DNA of 58,614 nucleotides, from NCBI GenBank assembly GCA_913056395.1, contig CAJXMG010000017.1, positions 1 through 58,614 of the forward strand, written 5' to 3'. Position numbers and translations under genes: made by a program. Shown here piece by piece: positions 51,558 through 58,614 of this stretch (the first letter of the stretch is position 1; each line of letters begins with the position of its first letter). Source of the DNA: an uncultured bacterium. GTDB taxonomy: Bacteria > Planctomycetota > UBA8108 > UBA1146. The notes beneath the pieces were generated by a model, which saw only the letters and a list, made by a program, of their open reading frames with translations, was not told the origin of the DNA and searched no databases.

Positions 51558-54164
51558 TTAGCGCGCCAGCAACAACAGGGCATTCAGGAACACCTCTGAC
51601 GTTTGACGCCAGAAGGAGCGGAAGAGTGGATCGCCCACGAAAAGGACCACCTGGCCCCTGCCACTTCTCTCTGTGGCAAGCCAAACACCTCCCGACAGTC
51701 TTTTCTGATTAAGTTCCGAAATGAAACCGCTGACCACGGGAGACTTGCCGGGAAGAACTGCCACATCCTGACCATCCCCCTGAACCGCAAAGACCCGGGT
51801 TCCGGAGATATAGCCGTAAATCCGTTCCGGCAATCCATAGCCGAGGGGATGCTCGCGGTCCATATCGAGGGCAACGATGTTGCCCGGCACCTGGTCCTTG
51901 CGCTGTTCTTCGCGAATTTCGGTTCGGGTTTTCGGTTGTGGATCCTCTTCCTTGCTCGACTCCTGATTGTCGAGGAGATCTCGGGAAACCAGACCATTCT
52001 TGCCAGACACGCGTAGAGCACTGCTACCCAGAGCAATGCAGACACCACCGCTGCGAACCCAATTTCGCAATGACTCACGGGTACTCTCGCCCAGTACAGA
52101 GGAACCGACTCCGGAGGGGATCACCAACACATCGAAGTCATCCAGCCCTCGCCGTAGCCCGGACTCAGAGATCGCTGTGAAAGGGATCTGCATCTCTTGC
52201 TCAAGAAAACTCCAGACCGCTCCATATCCATAACTGGAAACGGCATCCGGCCCCAATACTGCGATTCGGGCATGGGCCAGAGTCGGGAATCGATCGGAAC
52301 CCAAATCAGGCCCCACATCGGTCCAGCCACTGTCCGTTCCGCGGAAGAAGGTCCCCGTCGCGGCGGCCACTTCCTGAACCGCTCTCTGGGTTCCCTCACC
52401 CTTCACGCGAACCACCAGTGTCCCGGCGGGATAGGAATGCCCCTGTATCTCGATGTCATCGGTGACCAGATCCACCGATTGACCACGATCCTGCAACTGC
52501 CTCAAGGCTCTGGCGGAGGGCATTCCGGTCCAGCGGTGAAGGAACGCCAGAGTCCCGCTGCCTTCGACACGCCCTTCCGGTTGGGGACTGGCCCCTGAAG
52601 GAATCAGAATCCCGTTGATGGGATCCTTGGCCACAAGGGTTTCGACTCCGTAGGTCAAGGGCAGGGACCATGCTGCAACGTCGTAGAAGTATGCCTCCCC
52701 CACTTTGGCATCACGCTCGAGAAGGGTCATCGCCAGACGCCCCTGTGCCTGATCCATGGGAACCACGATCGTTCCCGCTGGCAACTTGCGGACTCCCACT
52801 GCTTTGCCGAAGTGATCGAAGAGCCCCTCGGTGACCACTTCATCCATCGTGACCACCATTTGGATTCCCTGACGCTTCAGCAGATCCACGAGAGCCTGTC
52901 TTCGATGGTCATCCTGTGCGGGCGGCAGAATGAATTGGGAAACCTCACCGGTACGACCGGCGAAGATGGTCTGCTCCCTGAAGCTGTAAAAATCCCTTTG
53001 CAGTTTTTCCCGGTGATCGGAAGCACACTCAACGGTTGCCAGACCGGCCACATGTTGATGGTGCAATCGGTCGACCAGAGTCAGGATCTCTCCGTTGGAC
53101 TTGCGATAGGTCAAGCCTGCGCGTCCACCCCCCGCCTGCTCGTAGGTCATGCCAATCGCCCCGTTGAGGGTCGGCCATGAATCACCGTAAGCGGGGTAAA
53201 AGAGGTCGAACTGTTCACCGGTGTAGTACTTCCAGCCAAAGCGATCGAATGCCTTCGCATTGCTTTTGCCAAAGGTCTCGGACCAGGAGATGCGATCCTC
53301 GGGAATGTTGGCATTGAACGGTTCTTCTGGAGGGAAGAAGAAGTAGGTCGAGTTGGGCGACATCTCATGAAAATCGACATGGACCAGCGGCTGCCAGCGC
53401 AAGTACTCAACGATGCGCTGGCGTGTCTCAGGCTGGCTTTGCCAGGCCCAATCCCGGTTGAGATCAAAATAGTAGTGGTTGGTTCGGCCAGAAGGAGATG
53501 GGGGTGAGTGCTCCCTCGCCAGCGGATCGGGATCCGCAGGGTGAGCACGAACCGAGTTGTACCACTGCAGGTAACGCTCCCGACCATCCGGATTCAGCAA
53601 CGGATCGACCACGACCAGAGTGTTTTCACGTATCGACTGCCAGCGCTCCCCTGCTCCATCGACCAGCTGGTGCATCGTCGCCAGTGCTGCCTCGGTTGCG
53701 GAGGATTCATCGCCGTGGACGTTGTAGGAGAGCCATACCACTGCCGGTAGATTGGGCAAAATCGATTCGAGATCACCATTCTTCTGTCGCTGAAGCTGGA
53801 CCGGATCTGCCAGAAGCATTTGAGCCTGGCGAATTTCTTCCCAGCGGGAGATGTTTTCTTCCGAGGAGATCAGCATCAAAACCAGATCGCGGCCTTCGAC
53901 GGACTCTCCGTACTTTTGCAGAACCACTCGAGGTGATTTCTCCGCCAGCATGCGGCAGTAATCCATGACATCCCTGTGAGGAGTGAATCGCTCTCCCAAG
54001 GGAATGCCAAAGAAATCACCGGCAGTGGCCACCTGACCCTCATACGCATCATCCGAACGATACTCAAAGGTGCCCTTTGCAGAATCTTGTGCGTGAACCA
54101 CTTCCATGGGGACGCCGAGAATCAGGAACGGGATCACAAACAGGGACGGGATCAGGGATTTCAT
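51558..54164 (-). CDS. Secreted M14-family zinc carboxypeptidase
   Basis: Exported metallopeptidase of 868 residues; signal peptide LIPSLFVIPFLILGVPMEVVHA. The M14 domain carries the zinc ligands His150 and Glu153 (YNVHGDESSATEAA) and His266 (HVDFHEM), plus NPDGR (191-195). FNRDW-like and MTYEQAGGGRAGL stretches match large M14 proteins. The C-terminal ~350 residues form a glutamine-amidotransferase-like fold (VLVIPSGVGSSVLGE, GGVCIALGSSALRV), typical of these long members. It should cleave C-terminal residues from peptides outside the cytoplasm. ATG 54164 has AAGGAG 9 nt upstream. It is divergent from the MATE gene. Confidence 0.88.
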   Translation of the reverse strand: MKSLIPSLFVIPFLILGVPMEVVHAQDSAKGTFEYRSDDAYEGQVATAGDFFGIPLGERFTPHRDVMDYCRMLAEKSPRVVLQKYGESVEGRDLVLMLISSEENISRWEEIRQAQMLLADPVQLQRQKNGDLESILPNLPAVVWLSYNVHGDESSATEAALATMHQLVDGAGERWQSIRENTLVVVDPLLNPDGRERYLQWYNSVRAHPADPDPLAREHSPPSPSGRTNHYYFDLNRDWAWQSQPETRQRIVEYLRWQPLVHVDFHEMSPNSTYFFFPPEEPFNANIPEDRISWSETFGKSNAKAFDRFGWKYYTGEQFDLFYPAYGDSWPTLNGAIGMTYEQAGGGRAGLTYRKSNGEILTLVDRLHHQHVAGLATVECASDHREKLQRDFYSFREQTIFAGRTGEVSQFILPPAQDDHRRQALVDLLKRQGIQMVVTMDEVVTEGLFDHFGKAVGVRKLPAGTIVVPMDQAQGRLAMTLLERDAKVGEAYFYDVAAWSLPLTYGVETLVAKDPINGILIPSGASPQPEGRVEGSGTLAFLHRWTGMPSARALRQLQDRGQSVDLVTDDIEIQGHSYPAGTLVVRVKGEGTQRAVQEVAAATGTFFRGTDSGWTDVGPDLGSDRFPTLAHARIAVLGPDAVSSYGYGAVWSFLEQEMQIPFTAISESGLRRGLDDFDVLVIPSGVGSSVLGESTRESLRNWVRSGGVCIALGSSALRVSGKNGLVSRDLLDNQESSKEEDPQPKTRTEIREEQRKDQVPGNIVALDMDREHPLGYGLPERIYGYISGTRVFAVQGDGQDVAVLPGKSPVVSGFISELNQKRLSGGVWLATERSGRGQVVLFVGDPLFRSFWRQTSEVFLNALLLLAR

Positions 54165-54177
54165 CTCGACAACTCCT

Positions 54178-55635
54178 TTGAATTGCTGGATCTTCCTCAC
54201 AGAGTACCACTCTTGCTGGCAACAGAATCTGACCACGGTTTCCACTCCGGGGAAACCGCCGACCGACAGGAATCGGGGACCCATTCTCTTATCGAATCCC
54301 ATCACCCGACCCCTGATTCAACTTGCCCTTCCCATCATTCTGACCCAGGTGGGACAGATGGTGATGGGACTGGTCGACGTGTGGATGATCAGCCGACTCG
54401 GAACCGTCCCTCTGGCACAAACTGCGCTGGGAGACCTCTGGGCCTTCGGCACCATGATTCTGTTCTTTGGCCTGATTCAGGGAGCGGACCCTCTCTTCAC
54501 CCAGGCCCATGGAGCAAAAGACGCGACCACTCTGGGCAGGACCCTGCAAAGGGGCATTCTCTTGTGCCTGATCCTCAGTCCTGTCCTTTACCTGTGCTGG
54601 ATCTTCGCTGACCCCGCCCTGCAATGGCTCGGACAGGATCCGAATCTGACGGGCAAGGCAGCGGATTATGTCGAGGCGCAAATCTTCAGCATTCCCGCAC
54701 TGCTCGCTTTTGCCCTGATGCGTCAATACCTCCAGGGGCGTGGAGTCCTCAAACCGATCGTCGTCACCATCCTCCTCGCGAATGTCACCAATGTGATTTT
54801 CAATGAAGTCCTCATCTTCGGAGCCGGCAGCATTCCGGCGCTGGGCATCGAGGGCGCAGGATACGCCACCGGAGCGAGCCGGGTGGTGATGTTCCTCATC
54901 CTCGCCGTGTTCATGATTCGCGGTCGACACCTCAAAGGGGGCTGGACCCCGTGGTCCAGTCGATCCTTTTCACCCCGTGGCCTGTTTCGACTCTTCCGTT
55001 TCGGATTTCCGGTGATGATCCATTTCGGTGTGGAAGTGTGGACTTTTCAGGCGGCAACATTGATGGCTGGCAAACTGGGTGAGGAAGCCCTCGCTGCCCA
55101 CGTCGTCGTTCTCAAGATCATCAGCTTTACCTTCATGTTTCCCTGGGGATTGAGTGGAGCCTCCACCACCCGCGTCGGCAATCTTCTGGGTGATCAGCAA
55201 ATTGAGGAAGCCCGACGGACTTCCCGGGCGGCTCTGGGACTGACCGCTGTCACCATGTTGCTGATCGGTGGCGGGGTTCTATTGTTGGGACCTGCGATTC
55301 CCGGCATCTTTTCCAAAGACGAAACTGTCTTGGCAATGGCGACTGCCCTGCTACCCATCGCTGCAGGTTTCCAACTTTTCGACGGGATCCAGGCGGTGTC
55401 CGCAGGAATCCTGCGTGGTGCAGGGCAAACGATCCCAGCTGCTGTGATGGGCCTGATCGGGTTCCCCCTGATCACCTTGCCAGTCGGTTACACACTGGCC
55501 TTCAAATACGGTTGGGGACTCGCAGGAATCTGGTGGGGATTCATGGTTGGACTCATCGTCGCGTCAGTATTGCTGACAGGTTGGTTTGTGATTTCCTCCC
55601 GCAGGTGGAAACCCCTGAAAAGACAACTGGACTAG
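54178..55635 (+). CDS. MATE-family multidrug/toxin exporter
   Basis: Membrane protein of about 485 residues with 12 hydrophobic segments. LIQLALPIILTQVGQMVMGLVDVWMISRLG starts the first MATE half, and a second half begins LFRFGFPVMIHFGVEVWTF. Members export drugs or metabolites using Na+ or H+. The N-terminus is unresolved: no ATG or GTG lies in frame near the first helix. TTG 54178 is given here; a longer frame reaches ATG 54106 inside the peptidase gene, and a rare start (ATT near 54285) cannot be ruled out. Its 3' end overlaps the next, convergent gene by 4 bp. Confidence 0.85.
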   Translation: MNCWIFLTEYHSCWQQNLTTVSTPGKPPTDRNRGPILLSNPITRPLIQLALPIILTQVGQMVMGLVDVWMISRLGTVPLAQTALGDLWAFGTMILFFGLIQGADPLFTQAHGAKDATTLGRTLQRGILLCLILSPVLYLCWIFADPALQWLGQDPNLTGKAADYVEAQIFSIPALLAFALMRQYLQGRGVLKPIVVTILLANVTNVIFNEVLIFGAGSIPALGIEGAGYATGASRVVMFLILAVFMIRGRHLKGGWTPWSSRSFSPRGLFRLFRFGFPVMIHFGVEVWTFQAATLMAGKLGEEALAAHVVVLKIISFTFMFPWGLSGASTTRVGNLLGDQQIEEARRTSRAALGLTAVTMLLIGGGVLLLGPAIPGIFSKDETVLAMATALLPIAAGFQLFDGIQAVSAGILRGAGQTIPAAVMGLIGFPLITLPVGYTLAFKYGWGLAGIWWGFMVGLIVASVLLTGWFVISSRRWKPLKRQLD

Positions 55636-56666
55636 AGTGAGTCAGAGACGAGAAAACGAAAGCGACCCTCTTTGCAAAGCACGTGTAAAAAGGCTCCCTG
55701 TTCACCAATTTTCAGATCCACTTCAAGGCCACTTCGACCCGGTCCGACCTGACCATAGGGTGCCAAAGTTCTTTTGCGTGCATCGTCATCCAGATTTCTC
55801 AAGGCTTCGTCGAGGGCTCCCACCATCGTCTGAGCGCGAGAGATCTCTTTGTTGAGAACCTTCCGTTGATTCTCGACATCATTCCCCGACTCCCCCTCCA
55901 ATCCCTTCAACTGACGACGAAGTCCACGTAAACGGTCGAACCATTGCTGATGACTTGCCGCCCTGCGATCTCTGGATGGATCGACGAAGACCAGTTGAAG
56001 TTTTTTGTTGGAAGTTTTTTCAAGAAGACAACGCCAACGGCGCGGAGACAAACGGGGGTCCTCAAAAATCCCAAGAAACTGGCGCTCGCCGACCTCTGTT
56101 CCCGCAGGAAAAGGATGGGTTTCCAATTTCCAACGGCCCTGTTGAATCACCTCGGTTGAAAGCGGTGTTCCTTCACAGGTCAACTGAAGGATCCCCCAGC
56201 GAAGGTCGAGCTGAAGCAGAGCTTCTTCCGGATTTTTGTTTTTCCCGTCAACGATGGAAGAAAGCGTCCATCGGAGAGCAGCTGCAGGACGATCGAGAAT
56301 GGAACGCACTGCAGGGATTCGAACCCCGTTGCCCCCTCCGTAGGGGATTACCTTTAATTGAGGTTCACGATCGCGGAAGGATTCAATCTCCACACGGTGC
56401 AATCCGGGAGGGATCAACACTCCGTTCCACAAAACTGGCAGGACCTGATCGAGGGAAGCGGTCCCCGGGATGGCAACCGTGCGTGGATAGGACAGATCGG
56501 GCAGCGCAGGTAATCCCACTGGAGGGTCATTGAGTAAAGCCTGAAATTTCAGGGATCCGATGCGGGCTTCCGATATCTGGCCTGTCGACTCCTGTGAATA
56601 ACCACATTGGGACAACAAAAAGAGAGCCGCCGGCAGGAGGAAAAAGAGATTGAATAGTATCCTCAA
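55632..56666 (-). CDS. Hypothetical exported protein
   Basis: Protein of 344 residues from TTG 56666, which has AGGAGG 5 nt upstream. The N-terminus is a signal peptide, possibly a lipoprotein one (FLLSQCGYSQ). No family recognised. Residues ~60-130 (VLPVLWNGVLIPPGLHRVEIESFRDR) look like a PEGA-like beta domain, as a loose comparison. A coiled-coil-like helix (QQWFDRLRGLRRQLKGLEGES ... QRKVLNKEISRAQ) precedes a C-terminal stretch ending LVSDSL. A periplasmic or surface protein is likely from the signal peptide alone. Confidence 0.6.
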   Translation of the reverse strand: MRILFNLFFLLPAALFLLSQCGYSQESTGQISEARIGSLKFQALLNDPPVGLPALPDLSYPRTVAIPGTASLDQVLPVLWNGVLIPPGLHRVEIESFRDREPQLKVIPYGGGNGVRIPAVRSILDRPAAALRWTLSSIVDGKNKNPEEALLQLDLRWGILQLTCEGTPLSTEVIQQGRWKLETHPFPAGTEVGERQFLGIFEDPRLSPRRWRCLLEKTSNKKLQLVFVDPSRDRRAASHQQWFDRLRGLRRQLKGLEGESGNDVENQRKVLNKEISRAQTMVGALDEALRNLDDDARKRTLAPYGQVGPGRSGLEVDLKIGEQGAFLHVLCKEGRFRFLVSDSL

Positions 56667-56770
56667 GTGCCCCTCCTAATCCCCTGAATCAAATATTCTG
56701 TCTGCTTTCCTGTAACTCCGTGCCCAAATGTATGGAACCCAAAATCTCTCGATGACTGTACGAACCAATC

Positions 56771-56819
56771 AAAAAAAGGGCCGGACAGTGGTTCCCTGGA
56801 GGGAGATTCTGTCCGGCCC
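56771..56819 (-). terminator. Intrinsic terminator of the outer-membrane protein gene
   Basis: On the minus strand GGGCCGGACAG pairs with CTGTCCGGCCC (11 bp) around a loop holding a second small stem, and the run of seven T follows at 56777-56771. It lies 39 nt past the stop of the gene ending at 56858. Confidence 0.88.
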
Positions 56820-56857
56820 CAAATTTTCAAAAGTTGCGGTCAGTCAATCCCACCCCT

Positions 56858-57589
56858 TTAGAAACTGTAATCCACTCCGACGTAAGCTCCGAAACCACCG
56901 TAGTCGATGTCTTCAGACTTGTCGCCATCCGTGTTGATATCCATGATCAGAGGGTGGCTGGCAACATCGTACTGGGCCTCAGCAATCAAACCGAGATTCC
57001 CATCGAAAAGATCCCAACGAAGTGATGCGCTGGGGCGGAAGAGGAACATCAGCTGATCGGTGACTTCGATCACAGATCCGGGTGAGCCGGCCTCGACCGC
57101 ATCCAGGAAGCCCTGATTCAGGGAAAGGTCTGAGTAAAGACCACCGACGCCGAATCCGTAACGGAAGTAAGGCATCCCGGGGTCCTCGGAAAGAGGAACA
57201 TCCCAGTCGAAATTCAGAGTGAAAGATCTGCGATCCGCACCGGATAGTGAGGATTCCCCGGCTTCGCGAATGGCAGTCGGGTTACTCAACGAAGCGGGTC
57301 CATTGTAGGCGGCCCCGTCGACGTCACTTACTACTCCGTATTCAAACCCGAAGTGCATGCCGTACTCATACTCATAACTCATGCGGATACCGAGACCGGT
57401 ACCACTTGAGAAATGGCCACTCGAAGGCGAGAAGGAACCGAGCTTGTACTCGGTGTGCATCTTGTCCTCAAAAAGCATCGCTTCACGGGCGTTGTAGCCG
57501 GGGGCAAGGCAACCGGAAAGCCCGACGAGGACCACACTGAGGGTCAGGAGCAACAGACGGCTACGGCTGGGCTGACTCGAAAACTTCAT
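56858..57589 (-). CDS. Outer-membrane beta-barrel lipoprotein
   Basis: Protein of 243 residues. Lipobox GLSGC (23-27) is followed by alternating strands rich in Gly, Tyr and Phe (GLGIRMSYEYEYGMHFGFEYGVVSD, YFRYGFGVGGLYSDLSL, LFRPSASLRWDLF, LGLIAEAQYDVA) and a last strand ending in Phe (YVGVDYSF), the outer-membrane insertion signal. About eight strands can be counted, consistent with an OmpA/OmpW-sized barrel. AAGGAGAG lies upstream of the ATG and a strong terminator follows, so it is probably a single-gene unit. Function beyond a barrel is unknown. Confidence 0.75.
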   Translation of the reverse strand: MKFSSQPSRSRLLLLTLSVVLVGLSGCLAPGYNAREAMLFEDKMHTEYKLGSFSPSSGHFSSGTGLGIRMSYEYEYGMHFGFEYGVVSDVDGAAYNGPASLSNPTAIREAGESSLSGADRRSFTLNFDWDVPLSEDPGMPYFRYGFGVGGLYSDLSLNQGFLDAVEAGSPGSVIEVTDQLMFLFRPSASLRWDLFDGNLGLIAEAQYDVASHPLIMDINTDGDKSEDIDYGGFGAYVGVDYSF

Positions 57590-57990
57590 TCTTCATCTCT
57601 CCTTACAAAGCAGTCCGAATCCAGTCGTCGATCGAACGCTCAATCGTCCAGGGCAGGGAGTCCACCCTCCAGAGAAACCATTTCCCCGCAGAATCTCTGC
57701 TGAAGGAAGGCTCTCTCAAGCTGTCACGACAAACTGGACCGACCTGGCGGATTCAGCAGAAGGCTCTTTGGGCCGCTTTCCCGGCAGTCTGAGTTGGTAC
57801 GCAGACAGGCCCGGAGACCGGATCGGCAAAAGGGGAAGGTACCCTCTCAGGGTATAGGGATGCAACCACATGAGTGCAAAGGAACCCCCTCTTCCAAGGG
57901 CCGGAAACTCTTCTCAGAGACATTTGGGCCGTTGAGAACAACGTCGCCGGGAAATCGGTTCTGTGTTGCCAGGGAGTCGGCAGCCCCGGA
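57590..57990. other. Intergenic region
   Basis: About 400 bp between the outer-membrane protein gene and the 3' end of the PcnB-like gene. Frames in it have no ribosome site or recognisable product. I looked for tmRNA, RNase P RNA, SRP RNA and 6S RNA signatures and saw none. A short inverted repeat (ACCCTCtcaGGGT) at about 57840 is the only structure. Confidence 0.4.
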
Positions 57991-58614
57991 TCAGCGATTC
58001 GGCGTGTCCTTGCGGGGCCTGCGGCGGCGCCTGCGCCGACGGCGCCCTGCCCCTGCAGACTCACTCTTGGCTGAATCCCCCGGCTGAGAACTGTTTTCAG
58101 CGGGATTTCCCCCCTCACCAGTGGAGTGGGAAGATCTTCTCCCAGGGCCTCTACCCTGCCCCCGACGGGGCCTTCTCCTTTTACGGGTCAATTCCGGAGG
58201 GTCTTCCAAGTCCATTTTTCTTGAGCGGATCAGCCACTCCCTGACACCGGGTTGTTGCGGGTGGAGCAGGTGAAGCACCTGCAGGGAGTCCCTCAGCCAG
58301 TGCTTCCCCTCAAGGGAAGTGGGAAGTTCCTCCCAGCTGTCACAACCGGAGACACGGTGGAGCCCCCCCATCGCCGACCACAGGCGATCCTCGTCCTTCT
58401 TATAAACCTTGAGCTGTCGCAAAACCGGTTGCGTCAACTCCCGGAAGGCCGCTTTTCTGTCGCGGAAAGCTTTCAGTTGGGCAACCTCTTCCTCTTCGTA
58501 GACTTCACGAACGAAGGGACCGATCAGTGCAGCCAAAGCCTGATGGGGTCGAATCGGTTCACCGGCGGCGATTCCGGCATCGACTCGCTCGAGCAACTGG
58601 AGCCACTGCGATTC
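57991..58614 (-). CDS. C-terminal part of a PcnB-like poly(A) polymerase / nucleotidyltransferase (partial)
   Basis: 208 codons, open to the window edge; the 5' part lies beyond it. The visible part begins WLQLLERVDAGIAAGEPIRPHQALAALIGPFVREV and contains VLRQLKVYKKDEDRLWSAMGGLHRV and SLQVLHLLHPQQ, which follow the layout of the helical RNA-binding region after the PcnB catalytic head. The last ~60 residues are a very basic tail (KRRRPRRGQGRGPGRR, and nine consecutive Arg near the end), as in many PcnB proteins. The catalytic Asp residues would be outside the window, so this is a tentative call. It could also be a CCA-adding enzyme C-terminus. Confidence 0.5.
   Translation of the reverse strand, partial: ESQWLQLLERVDAGIAAGEPIRPHQALAALIGPFVREVYEEEEVAQLKAFRDRKAAFRELTQPVLRQLKVYKKDEDRLWSAMGGLHRVSGCDSWEELPTSLEGKHWLRDSLQVLHLLHPQQPGVREWLIRSRKMDLEDPPELTRKRRRPRRGQGRGPGRRSSHSTGEGGNPAENSSQPGDSAKSESAGAGRRRRRRRRRPRKDTPNR

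Noticed and set aside
57590-57990. Structured RNA gene (tmRNA, RNase P, SRP or 6S RNA)
   Set aside because: No diagnostic sequence such as the tmRNA 3' T-arm, the RNase P conserved core or the SRP tetraloop motif could be found on either strand.

Overview
The window (about 57% G+C by eye) looks like a chromosomal segment of a planctomycete-type bacterium, probably an uncultivated marine one. This is inferred from the large secreted proteins carrying paired dockerin-type calcium repeats (D-x-N-x-DG-x-x-D-x-SD followed by L-x-x-LF), the 'DCNNNGIPD'-type repeats, tandem cadherin-like repeats and choice-of-anchor proteins, together with Gram-negative envelope genes (lpxA, gmhA, gmhB, a beta-barrel protein). 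No marker gene (rRNA, ribosomal protein) is present to fix the taxonomy. No phage, insertion sequence or CRISPR array was seen.

Region 1 (64-21168) is a surface and secretion block. Two tandem paralogues share a roughly 500-residue N-terminal domain I cannot name. A 1573-residue di-heme peroxidase fused to fibronectin-III-like repeats and a dockerin lies upstream of them. Divergent from it is a secreted alpha/beta hydrolase with an N-terminal dockerin, and convergent with that hydrolase is a choice-of-anchor-B beta-propeller protein with a C-terminal dockerin. A compact operon then encodes an NHL-type propeller, a YtkA-like histidine-rich membrane protein and a MauG-type di-heme peroxidase.

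Region 2 (21290-32228) is mostly housekeeping: arfB, tRNA-His, ruvA joined to an unusual TPR protein with two RNA-polymerase alpha-CTD-like domains, a pcrA/uvrD helicase overlapping a NicO-type metal transporter with a 12-bp histidine repeat, pabB, a xerC/xerD recombinase and tRNA-Thr. Another dockerin protein (32402-34786) follows, then an MFS sugar-type transporter.

Region 3 (36468-47685) combines envelope and core metabolism: a SenB-like glycosyltransferase next to lpxA, dapF, purM, a ThiD2-ThiE fusion, a DedA/YqaA-type membrane protein, and the operon gmhA-gmhB-chaN. Lipid A (lpxA), heptose (gmhA/gmhB) and meso-diaminopimelate (dapF) functions together argue for a conventional outer membrane and peptidoglycan.

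Region 4 (47686-58614) opens with a poorly coding stretch holding a 19-bp tandem repeat and a three-hairpin leader. It continues with an aminotransferase-pgi pair, a small HTH regulator, an M14 metallopeptidase divergent from a MATE exporter, a hypothetical secreted protein, an outer-membrane lipoprotein, and the 3' part of a PcnB-like gene running off the window. Several genes appear to use GTG or TTG starts, chosen here from Shine-Dalgarno spacing and overlaps with neighbours.
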